A stretch of DNA of 64,000 nt from Acanthacorydalis orientalis (GCA_034766995.1 CM068313.1:28043325-28107324), one strand, 5' to 3'. Positions 39,892 to 54,310 are shown, numbered from the stretch's first letter. The notes: generated by a model from the sequence alone, not told the origin. Made by a program: numbers and translations.

Positions 39892-40179
39892 AGTATAAAT
39901 AAAAGGAAGTCTGCACTATTAGTAATGAAAAGAAATTATTTATGTGACATAATTATAATTAGTTATATTTTTATGGCACTAAATTATTCTGTTTTCATAA
40001 GTAATATTTATTTTAAGATGCATTGTAATTTACGATATGAAAGTAAAGGAAGGGTAAAGTAATTCTTAAACAGTTTGTATTTTTATGTATATAATCACAC
40101 CAGTGACTATTTGTGCCAATATTTCTCACGTTTTATATGAAAATAAAAGAACAAACGACACTGTTACTGTTTTCAATTA

Positions 40180-40185
40180 TTTATT
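40180..40185 (-). other. Polyadenylation signal of the UGT gene
   Basis: AATAAA on the minus strand 61 nt after the UGT stop codon. Confidence 0.45.
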
Positions 40186-40246
40186 TATGATTAAAAAAAA
40201 ATTTAAAAGAAAAATATTTTTCAGCATAAAACAAATCTACATAATT

Positions 40247-43200
40247 TTAATCTCTTTTTTTCTTGTATAATTTAATTTTTTTAAATAATTTTATACAAAG
40301 TACAGAAAATAATTTTACAGTATAAATAATAATAAAAAATAATAACATGAGAAGAATTCCAATAACAACGAAAACATCTAGTTGCAGCATAGAATACCAA
40401 GGTTGATTAGCTAATTTTGATTTTAGGTTGGAAATTCGTTTTTGCCTTAAAAAGTATTTACCCCACCATACAGCTACCTCCCTGGAAGTCATCGGTGTAT
40501 CTTTCATCATAGATGATACTTTTCGTGCATTAGCCATATATCTAAAATGTTATATGAATCAATTTTTGTACTGATTATTAATGTGTTTTCAGTTCATTTA
40601 ATACTTTGGATTATTAATTAGTTCATTTAAAGAATTAATTATAAGAGATGACGATAAGGATTTTAATTGTAATTGTATAGCATAGCCGGAATTCACTGCA
40701 GTATCTGCATTTGAATACTGATCCACCATAATTGGTATAACTAATACAGGAACACCGTAATAAGCAGCTTCTTGAATTGATAGCATCCCTCCTTGTGTAA
40801 TGAATGCTTTAATTCTCGTATCCCCTATAAAGATGTTTTCGTTTATAAATTGTTATATTCATTAATATCTACTATAAACTAATAAGATAAGAATGCATAC
40901 ATAACTTTGTATGTTAACTTATGCAGAGTATTAATTTAAAATAATTTAATATTTCATTATCCCCTTTTTGAAAACAAAAATATGAGTTTTTATTAAACGT
41001 TTATTTAAATTAATTTTTATATTACCAGTGGGATCTGCCCCTTACTCGCTACGTCCGCTTTCCATGAACAAATAACAAATTAAATTATACGCACAAATAA
41101 TCTTCGTAAAATGTAAGTCAAATTTTTACTCAGCGGCGTTGCGAGGAAGTGGTCTACCCGAAAAATAAAAAAAAATGCTTTATGAAAAATTTACGTTGGT
41201 ATTATTTTTTATATATAGAAAGATTATTATCTTGACAACATTATCTACATACCTAAAATATCTTGTTGGGGAAACCATGATGAAATTAAAACATTATCAG
41301 GTAAATGTGATAGATTGCTTTCCATTTTCCAAATGACATTATAAGATATTTTTCTAAAAGCTTCTAGAAAACTATCTATTATTTCTGTATGAAGGATATC
41401 ACCGCGTATTGTCCCTCCAAAACTAAAGTAAATGAATCCATTGCTTTTCGAATTAGATATAAAATTTTCCAATTTCTAAAATATAATAATATACAAAACA
41501 TATTCATAATTTAACATAATAACATCGTTTTGTTTTTGTTTCATCTATTTATTTATTTCTTAACTTATTTAAATTAACCTTCTCTAATGTGATAATATCA
41601 TGGAGATTATTTTCTAAAAATTTGGGGATGGTCATCTTTTCTTGTCGTTAAAGATAATATGATTACATTTAGCTAAAATGTTTCAATGTGCGAGAAATTG
41701 CAATTAGAATGACATACTTTTTTAAAATCTAATTAATATTAGATCTACAAACATCCATTTAAACAAAAATTAGTATATTTCAATAATTTGTTATATTGTG
41801 TTTCTAGATGTTGATAACATTTATAATTAACGCTTTAATATTTTTTTTAAAAATTTTTACGACGTAATACTTTTTGTTCAAGAAAAAATACTTTTTATTA
41901 GAAATGCAAACCTGGTTTATTTAATCGTTTCCGAAATATTACAATTTTTCTTCATAAAAAAGTTTAAGAATTGTTTATTATCTACTTTTATCGAAATATG
42001 AATAATTCACAGGTTTGATAATTAAACAAAGACATTTGATAATTTAATATCGCATGTTTAAAATATATCTGTTTTTTGTTCATCGTAACACTTTTTTACA
42101 ATAAAGCAACAAAATGTGGTAGATTAAATATCTTTCTATTCTGTTAAAATTATTTTTTTTAGATATAACTGTTTATTTAAACACAGTAGTATAAAAATGT
42201 TAACATATATTAAGAATCGAATTTGTTCAATATAAGTAGTAACTTATTTTAATCTTATTTAAGAAACTTGAATGCGTTATTCAAATAATAATCATTCAAG
42301 TTTATCAAATAATTTACATTTTTATAGTCAGTATTCGTATCTATAACTTTTAATTTTATTAAAAAAATAAAACATTCGATAAAGTAATAAACGTTTTTTG
42401 TTATCAAGAAACACGTTATGTCCCGAACAAGCTTTTACATTTATTAATAAAAAAAATGTTATTATTCTTAAATTTAATGGACAAACAATACTAATATGTT
42501 TTTGTAACTTTTCATTTTTGCGTTTTTTTTTTTTTTTTTTGTTACAATAAATGTTCAAAACTATGCTTAAACAAAGACCATGTTTTTGCAATGATTTTTC
42601 GATGTATTGTGTTTTTATATGATATTTGTTAACATTTTATTATATTAAATTTATATATTTTTGACAAAATGTATATTTCATGCATCGATAATTATTATAA
42701 CGGAAATGATATAATAATCCAGTAAGAAGTTTATTAAATAAAATTGTTAGACAAATCGTCTTTTTACTAAACATTCAAACAATGGCTTTACAGAATTGAT
42801 GTGTAATAGACAGCTTATAAAAAAGATATATGATTTGTGACTGATGTTATTTAAGAAAAAGTTTAAATATTCTTTCAAATTAATGTCATTTAAATGTTAC
42901 TTTACCTGAGATAAAGGTTTAGGTGGTTTAATATGGATTCCTCCAATATCAATAATTCCTGGAACATTGGATCTACCATAACCCATTGCGTAATGTGCAT
43001 TAGACAAAACTAAAACGATATTTTCATTTAAATCATCAAGTGATTCTTTTATCCAGGGATACGCATCTTTTTTCGCATTATTTATTGTAGGTACGATGAA
43101 CCAACTGTAGAACGAATATATAAAAGTACCAAATACCTAAAATTAACCCCAAGAAGGTAGCACATAAAAAAATATATAAAAAAATATGTGTATGTATTTA

Positions 43201-43820
43201 TGAATGTATGTGTGTGCTTGTGAATACTATTATTTACAGTGCCATGACTTAAAAGCTTAGTGGCGAGATATATGTTTTGTGGAGTATTCTGTAAAAGTGT
43301 TGAATTCCACATTTATTAAATGTATTTTCTGTTTATAGAAGAACATAAGGTAATACTTTTTTAGTAGTTCACCGTAGACGATAAAATATCTGGTCACAAC
43401 GAAGATTATTTATTAAAAAAAATGTCATTAATAAAAATATATTAAGGAAAAGTGAATGTTAGAGAATTATATTACTGATTTGGATACGATTTATTGAATA
43501 AATTCGTGGTTCAATTGAAATACTATCTAATCATATAATTAAAAAAATATATCATTTATCCCTATACTTGTACTATAGGTATCCATTAAATTACTTGTTA
43601 TAAGTGATTTTTATTTCTTCTTTTACATTTTATGTAAATTAAATTGCAAAAATTAGAAATTAAAATGTAGCATTTAAAATATATTTCTAAGAATTACAAA
43701 AATAGAATTAGTTTAGTTTTTTAATTTGATTATTATTATAATTTTAAGACTGTAGTAATGATATTTGATCTGTCAATACATTAATTTAAAGAATTCTAGT
43801 TATTTTACCCATTTAAAAAA

Positions 43821-43857
<37 letters not shown>

Positions 43858-43894
43858 ATAAATACAAACACATACACATGTACACACACACACG

Positions 43895-43969
<75 letters not shown>

Positions 43970-44832
43970 TTAATTAAAAGTAATAAATTTGCAAATACGA
44001 ACTGTTCTCCATGTTTTTTCAAACAGATTATCATATGGAGCAGCAAAAAAAAAATGTGGATCAAGTCCATAATTGTTTGGATTCCCCATTAATACATTTG
44101 TCCATGGAAATGGAACAGATGGTGCCATCTATATTTTTTTAAAAATAAATATTAGTATACATCAGTTATAAATAAATTAATAAAAAAATATTTGTTACCA
44201 ATATAACAGGAGCCTTGTGCTTATAATTTAAAGATAAATATATGTCACATAGATATGCATCTAAATACATTAAATCATACTTTCCCGTTGCATTCATTAT
44301 GTCGATTAATTCTGATTTTTTAAGAAAAGGCAGCCACCAGCTATATTGAGGGAGAATAGAGCTCGCTATTATAAATAAAAACTGTATCTCTGGTCGAATT
44401 GTAAATGACTTATGAGTCATCATATCAATAAATCTACAATATAAGATCATTTTTATTTATTTAAATAATGTAAATAAATATGTATATGCATATGAATTAT
44501 TTAGATTCGAATGTGTTTTTTAATTAATTTCATATTTTGTAATTTGTTTGTGAACGTAAATGTAGATTATATACTTACTCTTTCATACTGGACTTGTTGT
44601 ACAAATCTTTTTCTAATGTGAGTACTATTTGTGTAACATTTTCATTTGTATTTTTAATTGGAATTAAAGTTACTACTGTGATATTATGTTCCTTTGAAAG
44701 CTCTTCAATGACTGGTATGAAAATATTGACATGACTTTGTGTTTTTATTGGAACAACTACTAAAATATTGGACGCATTCGTTTTGTTTACAATTGTACCG
44801 AATAAACATAAGATAGTTAAACTTAAAAAAAT
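40247..44832 (-). CDS. UDP-glycosyltransferase (insect UGT family), 7 exons seen, start codon on a separate upstream exon
   Basis: ER-membrane enzyme that conjugates small lipophilic compounds with a sugar from a UDP-sugar, usually UDP-glucose in insects. Exons read on the minus strand: 44832-44579, 44433-44199, 44128-44003, 43136-42906, 41475-41253, 40824-40605, 40541-40247. Phases agree and, with a one-codon start exon, give 528 residues. The first body exon codes a signal peptide core ([15 protein letters not shown]) and the catalytic His35 in KTQSH; an acceptor-side Asp lies in YDLMYLDAY. The signature runs from WFPQ (350-353) through FITQGG to the DQ pair (392-393) that binds the donor sugar. 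A C-terminal helix and a lysine-rich tail ([11 protein letters not shown]) anchor it in the ER. Odd points: no ATG at the body start, Asp at position 359 where His is usual, and a weak GTTCGT donor after exon 3. Confidence 0.9.
41003..41230. repeat. Dispersed GC-rich-core repeat, internally deleted copy (B)
   Basis: About 230 nt inside the UGT intron between exons 5 and 6. It shares both ends with the 7.3-kb copy (TATTACCAGTGGGA at the left, AGTGGTCTACCCGAAAAATA and ATTATTTTTTATATATAGAAA at the right) but lacks about 300 nt of its middle. Confidence 0.65.
43826..43968. repeat. (TA)n with central CACA block in UGT intron 3
   Basis: Two TA blocks either side of CATACACATGTACACACACAC-like sequence; the second starts 34 nt past UGT exon 3. 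Confidence 0.95.
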
Positions 44833-45590
44833 CTGAAACAAACCGATTAAGTTTATTTATTAAATATTTCATATTAAAAATATAAAGTGAATTCATGCAT
44901 TAAATTGTCTTTTTATTTAATTGTTTAATTGTTGAAAAATGTGTTTTAAGATTATGAGAGTCAATATAATTTACGACATGCATGATTAAAAATGAAACTA
45001 AATTGTGTCTAGATATATACACACACATATAGCGAAAATGCAACATAAAACGTAATTTATGACTTATAAGATAATTTACAAATAAAATTGTACTGCATTT
45101 ATTAAATACGGTAATATTTAATTAAATCTGTTCGATGAATATATTTTCATGAAAAATTGAATAATAACGTTAATGATCCTAACGTAACATGAATGCATAA
45201 ATAGTTATGAGATATTTTAATTATTTTAAATATTTACATTGAATTCCAACAATGTCATTATTTTTAATCATTTACGTATTATTAAAGGACATTAGATGGA
45301 TTAACTTTTTGTCATTAGATACATGTGTGCGTTTGTAAATCTCTTTAATTTAAACGGATTAAAATTTCATTAATGCAGATAGTATTTTGTTCCTTTACAT
45401 TATACATAATACATCAAACAACAGATTAAGGACTGTTTTAAACAACGTGATTGTTGGTTCAAGTGAACTAATTATTTTTTGTCGAAAATAAATCAAAAAA
45501 TTAGGTTATTAGATTTTGTGTACTTTTATATTTCAGATTAAAAATGATGCAAAATAAACAACGCTGATGCTCTGATGTATGATACATATA

Positions 45591-45593
<3 letters not shown>

Positions 45594-45643
<50 letters not shown>
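45594..45643. repeat. (TA)n
   Basis: Pure. Confidence 0.95.
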
Positions 45644-45646
<3 letters not shown>

Positions 45647-45862
45647 TTATTTGTGTAGATGTATTTATTTAAATTATTTTATGCCAGTAAATTATATATT
45701 AGTTTCTGATTACAAATTAAAAACTTTGAAAATATTTATTAATTTTTGTAATTAATCATTTTTGCTGCAATTTACTTCTATGTACTTTAATGTTAATATA
45801 TTTTTAATAAATTATAAAAAAAAAGATTTATTGATTTAAATCGTGTTTGCTTTGAAAAACTG

Positions 45863-45883
45863 GTATATATATACATACATATA

Positions 45884-45943
<60 letters not shown>

Positions 45944-45944
45944 C
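45863..45944. repeat. (TA)n interrupted
   Basis: Interrupted by CATACATATATATTT. Confidence 0.95.
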
Positions 45945-46182
45945 TATTAATATATTGAAACATTAAACATTTTATTTTTAACAATTGATTTTACACATTG
46001 TATTGAAACAATATGACTAGTTTCTATTTTTATTATACCTTTTCAATAAATAATAAGCGAATAAATGTAATTATATTTATAATTTGTAATTTTATTGATT
46101 GTTCTAATTTAATTACACACGCTTCTATAATTATTTCCACAACAGTAAATGTTTTGAAATATTTATCTATATGTATATATAC

Positions 46183-46275
46183 TAGGGGGCTTCGCCCCTT
46201 GCTCGCTGCGTTCACTAACCATCGGGTTGGCTGCACTCGCCCACTTGTCAATTATAAGCATGCACATGTAACAGA
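46183..46275. repeat. Possible related GC-rich repeat fragment (C)
   Basis: CTAGGGGGCTTCGCCCCTTGC followed by TCGCTGCGTTCACTAACC resembles the GC-rich core of the other two copies (CTGCCCCTTACTCGCTACGT at 41.04 kb). The flanks differ, so the relationship is tentative. Confidence 0.4.
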
Positions 46276-46511
46276 ATGAATCAATAAATTTATTTGAGTA
46301 TCATAAAAGCCAAGTCTCAAACAAATAAGTGACGTTCTGGATTTATTTATATATAATATATATGTTAGTATGTCTATATAAACATTCTTGCAGATAGATT
46401 ATTGTAACGTGTTATTTTATATATGAGATAAAAAGATTTGAGTACTATAGAAACGTCAACGTCATAAATAAATAAGTCGAAGTCATCGAAAGTTTTTTGT
46501 GGACAATTTTG

Positions 46512-46515
<4 letters not shown>

Positions 46516-46562
<47 letters not shown>
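46516..46562. repeat. (TA)n
   Basis: Pure. Confidence 0.95.
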
Positions 46563-46563
<1 letters not shown>

Positions 46564-46829
46564 TGTATGTTTATCTACTATTATTTTAAATACTTAAACT
46601 AGTAAAATTAACATTATGTTTATTGTTAAAGAATACACTTTATTTAAATAGCATGAATCTTGTATTTCTTGGTTTCTTTGCTGAGAGAAATAACCTGAGT
46701 TTATTTTGCTGTTGTATATCAGACATGCTAAGCTTGTTTTAGTTTTGAAACTGAAACTTTTCTAGAAAATTGAGGGTCGCATACAACTAGAACTTAAAAA
46801 GTAATTAATCTGAAATACCTGTAACATTG

Positions 46830-46830
<1 letters not shown>

Positions 46831-46892
<62 letters not shown>
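46831..46892. repeat. (TA)n
   Basis: Pure. Confidence 0.95.
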
Positions 46893-46895
<3 letters not shown>

Positions 46896-46956
46896 CTGTT
46901 TATATTTGTTTGATATTTATGAATCAGTTTATGACATAAGAATATCTTTCTCTCTC

Positions 46957-46959
<3 letters not shown>

Positions 46960-46995
<36 letters not shown>
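46960..46995. repeat. (TA)n
   Basis: Preceded by CTTTCTCTCTC. Confidence 0.9.
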
Positions 46996-46999
<4 letters not shown>

Positions 47000-48718
47000 G
47001 TCCTTTTTTTTTTAAAAAAAAATCATCTAATTTTAAAAATATATACACTTATATTCAAGTAGTTAAAATGTCATCAAACTTTTCAATTTATTTTTGTCAT
47101 TCTTAACTTCTAAGACATCGACGAATTTTGGTTAATACTATGTTTAATAATACTTGTTTTTTATACTACATCTTGATCTATATTAGAGAGTTTTTCTGAA
47201 TTGAGTATTAATTTTAAATTAAAAATTAAAAATGATATATCTTTTCGATTAACATTTATTGTTATGTTTTATATTGTAAATGAATAAATTCTTTATACTT
47301 ATAAACAAGCAATGTAAATATTTCGAAATAAATATATCCTATTTTATTTTTAAAAGCAAACTTACCGTTCTTTAGAAATTATTAAAATCTTGAAATAGAT
47401 TCCTTAAATATATGAATTATCAATTTTAACGCTTCCTTTAGCTTTCTCTATTATTAATGTTCTGTTGAAACTTTTGTCGGAAATAAAATTGTCTATTTGA
47501 TAGATTTTAAATTATTTTCTACGTTAAACTTTACTACTTACTATAAATATTTGACAAACGTGTGTAACTAGTAATATTTGATATTTCCAATTCAATATCA
47601 TTTATATAAATTAAAAAAATATAAAAAAGTGATCAATTTGTTAAAATAATATTGATTAATACTTGATTCATAATAGTATTTTTTATATAAACTATTTCAC
47701 TTTTTTTAAAATAATAAATCATGCTGTACACGAAATTATACACTTTTTAATCAATATATAAAATATTTTTAAATAAAATTTGTGAAATTAATTTCTTTTA
47801 GTATTAATAATTATTCAGTTTTTTATGAGCGGACTGTAATGTGTTTACATTTAGCTATTGATTGTAAGTAAAAAAATGCTTTTTTAATTTTTAATTAAAG
47901 TAATTACTTTAACGTATACTTCAGTTAATTTAAAAATATTTCTTTTTTATTTTATATTTTATAAAATAGCTACATTAGAGATTAAAGACTAGTTAACTGA
48001 ATATTAATGACTATAAATGAATATTAATTATTATGTGAAAACAAAATTAAAATTAAACTATATTTAATTTTCTGTCTCTAAAAAAATATTATATATAATT
48101 TTTCATTATATTTAATATTTGAATTGTGCAATTTAAGTTTATTTAGTGAATTTTATCGAAGTTTCATGTCAATCATATAATTGATAAATTTTTTACAACT
48201 TTAAATAATTCATTTAAATTGATAATCTAAGTTAATTATGACTTAAGTTTTTTAAATGAAAAGACTAACGTCATAACACATATTATATTTCGAATCCATC
48301 TTAAAATGCCACTTTAATATATCAAGGTACATTGTTTATTGTTTCTACACTTAATTTAATACATTGTTAAAATTACAAAATATACATCTAATAATATGAT
48401 ATAAGCATTTTGATATGTATGTAAAAATTATAAAATTATTATTTCTTCATAAAAAATTACATTACTAAAATTACATTTTTATTTCTTTTAAAATGGTGAC
48501 AGATTTGACATTTTATTTGTAGTCATTTAATAAGAAAGTGCGTGTAAAAAGTAAAATTATTCTTATATCATACTATTTCCTATAATTTTGAAAATATTTT
48601 TTTAAATCATTTCGAACTTTTAAGAATATAATGTATGCTTTTAGTTGTTTTATTGATGCAAGTTGATATTGCTTACAACTGGTGATTCTAGATCGTGACA
48701 AAACGGTCGATAGAATAT

Positions 48719-48894
<176 letters not shown>

Positions 48895-51088
48895 TAAATA
48901 TTAATATTAGATGTATAATCCAATTTATAGCTAAGTGAATAATTATTGAAGTGTACAAATTAATTTGTAATATCTGTGTAGTCAATTAGACTGTTTAAAT
49001 TCTATAGATCAGAAAAAATGTACATTGACAAATGAACATATTGATACTAAAGCCAATACGTACTTAATGAATTTACTAGTTTGAAAAGATTTAATTATGC
49101 ATATAAAAATAGTCCATTTTGATTTGTGTGATAATACTATTTACACTGATGTACATGTCAGGAATAAAAGCTCAAGCGTACATTAATGAATTTTTTATTC
49201 ACTGAGTGAATACCTTCAGTTTTAATCAATCAATAGAATATACAACTCATGCCAGTTCTCAAATTTTCGATGTGATAATAGAAAGATGTAATCGTGTTTG
49301 ATATCAACTTGTCAAATAATTTATATGCATCGATAATTTTTATTTTTCAAATGATAAATGGATTCAATGTTTGAAATTCATGCTGAAAATGGAGTTTTTC
49401 ATACATTTCATGCTTTGTATATGATTTTTTCTTTTTCAATACATAAAGTATCATTTTGAATGAAATGTAATTTTGTCTTCATATATTACAAATGTTACGT
49501 TCTTTTTTATTTCTTTTATACTTAATGTAATATTTTTATAATATATTATATTAGTGTTTCTTTTAAATATGAGCTATAGAAATATAACGCAGTAAAAAAA
49601 TATTTTTTATTTAATTCTTTACTTTTATATATTAAGAAATTGAAAATAAGCTGATTTATCTTTTTTATTGATATTTATTGAATTTTAAAATTTAGATATT
49701 AATATTTTGTTTTCATTACAATCCAAATATATCGTTTTGTATAAAAAATGTTGTAATAATTTGTAAATGGCAATGTTGTAGAACTCTAAAAAATTGTTCA
49801 GTATTATTTATGATGTATTTATCTATGATGCATTTAAAACGATACAATTTATTTAATTTATTCTCATTCTGTTATTATTTCTCGCATCTTTGCGATTTTA
49901 TTTAAATATTTTAATTACATATTAAAGAAATAAGTATAGAGAAAGTATTTCAGTTAAACAATTTTTAGATTGAAACTCAATTTAATTGAATTTTAAGGAG
50001 ATGTATTTATTGAAACGACAATGATCTAAAATTATTTCAACCAATCGTAATCATAAATCAACATGAGGCGATGTAAACAAATTTAATTAAAGTTCAAATG
50101 AACATAAATGACATTTTTGTACAACCAATGAATAACTTCAATGTTGTACGATCAAATCAAAAATATTTCACATTTTAACTGTCCAAGTTACAATAGGACA
50201 AAAGAGAAATGTAACTGATTTTAATTCATTTTCAAAAATGGTTCATATCTACGCAATTTTTTTTATTTTTAATGAAAGTGTAATTATGCTTAAATATTCA
50301 CAAGTTTGAATATTATGCATTTTAAATGTGGATTTTTTAACAATTCTATGACAATATCTTTAATGATATTTAATATTATGTCACCATATTTCTCGTTTTT
50401 TTTTTATTTATTTTTAAAACTCGTTATATATTAATATTTTCCTATAAGGTGTTCAAAAGCATATCTGTTTAAGAAGTTATTTCATATAATTGTTTTCTTA
50501 TATGACAGTATTAAATGACAAACGAATGTGTTGTTTTCAAAATAATTTCTTTCTTTAGGGGTTTGATTTTATATTCATTATCAGTTAAATAACAAATAAT
50601 ATCTTTTACTAATAAATTGTGATAAGAAATAAATAGAAAATTATACTACTATAATACACCATTTGTAATTAACATAGTTTTATGCTGTTTAATTGGCAAA
50701 CTGTTAAGAAAAAATATTGATATTTTAAAGTAAATATATTCAAAATATGAATCTTACTTGTATTTTGAATACGTATGATATAAAATTTGTTATAAAAGAA
50801 ATTAAAATATTTTTTATGAAGTGATTTATTAATTTATAATTTTAACTATAGTTTCTAATAAGAGATAAACGATAATACAAGAAATATTTTAATATCATTT
50901 AATTTTTTTATTTATTGTAATTAATTTATTGTATTGCAAATTTCTAGTTCCATAAATGTTTCTCTTTCACAAAAATATTCAATAATTGATTATTACTCAT
51001 TTTTATGAAAGCAACATTAATTATCTTTATAAAAGTAAATATATAAAAATATATTTGTTTTTATTTAATATATAAACACACATTCATG

Positions 51089-51089
<1 letters not shown>

Positions 51090-51172
<83 letters not shown>
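51090..51172. repeat. (TA)n with (TATG) centre
   Basis: Followed by AGGAGGGGGGAATTTAGG, an unusual G-run at 51180-51188. Confidence 0.95.
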
Positions 51173-51176
<4 letters not shown>

Positions 51177-51513
51177 TTAGGAGGGGGGAATTTAGGACAC
51201 TTCGACAGCTAAGGTCATATATATATATACAATCTATGATATAAGTTATCTATTTATGATTAAAAACTTCAATTATATTGATATAATAATTTAAATACAG
51301 ATACGCACATGTATAATATACAAAATATATATTTTTATATTTTTAATTCATATTTAATTGATAGTTTTAAAATTAATTTAATTATTTTTTATACAAACTA
51401 TAGATGTTACGAAATCACAATAATAACTTACATTCATTATGATTCAAACTAGAATATGTCCTATTAGTAATTTAATTAAACTAATCTATACGTTAAACAC
51501 TTTGATCACTCAC

Positions 51514-51516
51514 CAT
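51514..51516 (-). other. Candidate start exon of the UGT: ATG directly followed by a GTGAGT donor
   Basis: On the minus strand the sequence reads AACAAACATG then GTGAGTGATC. The donor falls exactly after the start codon, in phase 0. The UGT body exon at 44832 starts in phase 0 after a TTTGTTTCAG acceptor and has no in-frame ATG. Joining the two gives M plus [10 protein letters not shown], an ideal signal peptide start. The intron would be 6,681 nt (51513-44833). This is inferred from sequence logic alone; another upstream exon could supply the ATG. Confidence 0.45.
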
Positions 51517-51943
51517 GTTTGTTAATCTCCTTTAAAGTTTACACACTTTTAATTAAAAAAAGAGAAAATTTCATATTTAATCCATTATTTATTTTGTTTT
51601 ATCAAACTCTTAAATATATTTATCATTCAATGAATTCACAGTAGGTTATCTCATAAGAATTTTATATTCGTCCTCAGTATATTTTATTTTAAATGCGCAC
51701 GTTATTACGAAAAGATGATATTTTATGTTTTGTGTTAATTGGATTATTATGTATGAAGGGCATGTAGATTACTCATTTTTATATTAATTTATCTATCGTA
51801 TAGAGGTGTCTGTTTTAATACATATTTTGAAATTATTGTAACTTGAAAGATTATAGAGCTGAAGATAACAGAACCGAATTGATGAGCATCGAAACATTTT
51901 GTCTGCTAGGATAATGTGAAAACAAAAATGTTAATAGAACAGA

Positions 51944-51944
51944 A

Positions 51945-51969
<25 letters not shown>
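51944..51969. repeat. (TA)n, short
   Basis: Pure. Confidence 0.85.
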
Positions 51970-51975
<6 letters not shown>

Positions 51976-53539
51976 TATTCGTTCTCATTGTAAACATTTT
52001 GTTTGCCTTGAGTTATTTTAATATATTTGCTTTTATATTTTATTTTTTGCACTGCTTTAATAATATTATTCTATTTGTATTATATTATATTAAAATTAAG
52101 TAATCAATATTTTCATAAATTGTGAAAATTAAATATGTTTTTAATTTTGGTTCTTTTTGTATACAAAATTTGTTATATATTGATATCTTAACTCCGAAAC
52201 GTTAATTCAATAGTGTTTATCCATTGCTTTGATGCTTTTCTTAAAATTATTGTTATATTAAATATTATTTTTTACAATACTTGATATATTTTATTTGGGT
52301 TAATATTTTTTTATTGACATATGTAAAAAGTTGTTTAAGTGTGATCGTTTTATTTTTATTATTAAATAAATCTAAAAAGGAAAATATATTTCTAAAAATA
52401 TATCATAATTATTAGTGCATTAATAACTCGAAAATAAAAATTTTCTACCGGTTTATACCTTTTGATTTTTTCAGAGGCATTGAAATGAATTTTAGATCAA
52501 ATACATAGAGTATAATGGTGAATTTAATTATATTTATTTATGAATTTCGTTTTGATATAAATAATAATAATAATTACTAAGTGTACAAACTAGAAATGCT
52601 ATTTATAATTATCGATTAATGTCAATATAAATATATATTTTGAAAATTTTTGCAGCTGTTTTTTTCGATTATTAAAATTATTAAAAATCTTTAAATGTAA
52701 AGTCAAATAAAAAAGTAGCTTTTCGGTTTTTATAGTATTTTTTAAAAACAAAATTAAAAAACCGATTTATTTTATTAAATAAAACGTCACTTCAGCAGTA
52801 TTTAAATTTAATTAGTTTCTCATAAATTCGTTTTTTGGAGAATGAAATTTATATTTACAAGTATTTACTTTTAAGAAATCATTTTTATTTAAGTGACACT
52901 CATTTAGCAACTAAAATGGAAATGAAAAAGTGCATAATTATTGACTTAAGAAACTTGTCTGTACAGGAATATATAAAACACTTCCCTAAATATCTTAATC
53001 TAAGTATCGAAAATTTCAATAAAGTACCTAATTAGTATGTATAAAATTCAAAATTTAGTAATAAATACATACAACTTAAATATTTTTCAAAATTGTGTTC
53101 ATAAAAATTTCAAGGAAAAAAAATAATAATTTTGCGTATATTAAATCACCTATAATCCTATTTTGACGTAAATAATAACAGCAATTATAAGTAAATCTGC
53201 TTAGGACAGACATTCCGGTGGTAGAGATTTCAAAAAGAAACAAAAGCTTTATCTCTTATCGATTTCTATATTAATCTATACTTAAAAGATTTTATTGACG
53301 GGGGTAGAGAATTCAGTCAGGGATGTATGTTAAATTCAATTCATTTCAGCACGTGAACCTCTACAAAAATTGAATGTTCATCCACCCTATTTTAAAATTA
53401 TCCAATTTAATTCTGAACACGATTGTTCTTTCGATAAAAAAGCTAATCTTCGATAAAATTCTATCTATGACGGATAACCCATAAATGATTTAAATATACA
53501 AACCAATCTGTTAAATTATTTTTTTTCCTCTAAAATTTC

Positions 53540-53761
53540 CTACCAGTGTTCTTTGATCATTATATTTGATCTATTTAATTTCAAATATGTCTTTAAAATG
53601 AAGCGTGGTACTTTACTTTGAATTATTTGACTATTGCACCTTTTCATGATGAAATTAAAATCCAATTCGTTCATACCGTACTCTAGTAACCTCTTTAGTG
53701 ACAAACAAGCTTTTTCATTTATTTCAGAATTGAAATAATTAATTTTTCTTGCAATGTTCAT
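53540..53761 (-). pseudogene. Open frame weakly resembling a retroelement N-terminal segment
   Basis: A 73-codon frame with KACLSLKRLLEYGMNEL followed by DFNFIMKRCNSQIIQ and PRFILKTYLKLN. The pattern of a charged helix, RC, then a P-F segment recalls N-terminal parts of some Penelope-like or other reverse transcriptase proteins, but no transcriptase motif follows on that strand. It may be chance in AT-rich DNA. Confidence 0.15.
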
Positions 53762-54278
53762 TGTTATATTTTAAAAACTTAAAATATTCTAATAATATCA
53801 AAATTCAAAAATGAGATGAATATTTCAAGGTTAATAATGATATTTGCCATTTATATTATATTTGTTTATTTTTCCTTTTATCTAATTTAAATGTTTTTTT
53901 ATTTATTTTTTCTGCTTTTTTCGAAACACGTTAGACATCGTATAAAGAAAATTGTGTAAAAAAATAAACATTTTAATTAATATGTTACAGGAAAAAGGGG
54001 AAAAAATAGATTCGATAATAAAATGAATATCATATAAAAATACAGTAATTTATTAATATAAGGAATTAAATATAAGTATTGTTTTGTAATAAACATAGTT
54101 TGTTGTATTCACTGTGATTGGCAGTTTTCTTATTTACGAATTAATACAACTCTGTTATCATGTAGCATACAATCTTAAGATACTGTGTTATATCTTAAAA
54201 TTTTATCTTTGTTTATTTTGTTAATTATATTGTAGAAAAATTATGTTTAATTGAAATATAATAACATACACGCACACC

Positions 54279-54279
54279 C

Positions 54280-54310
<31 letters not shown>

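Noticed and set aside
42523..42540. Run of 18 T as the tail of a processed retrogene on the minus strand
   Set aside because: No gene-like sequence precedes it on that strand; the run lies inside a UGT intron.
44575..44841. UGT start at 44841
   Set aside because: The codon there is TTG and the following TTTCAG is a splice acceptor, so the exon begins at 44832.
52835..53035. 66-codon plus-strand frame
   Set aside because: No recognisable domain, no splice context, and the length is expected by chance here.
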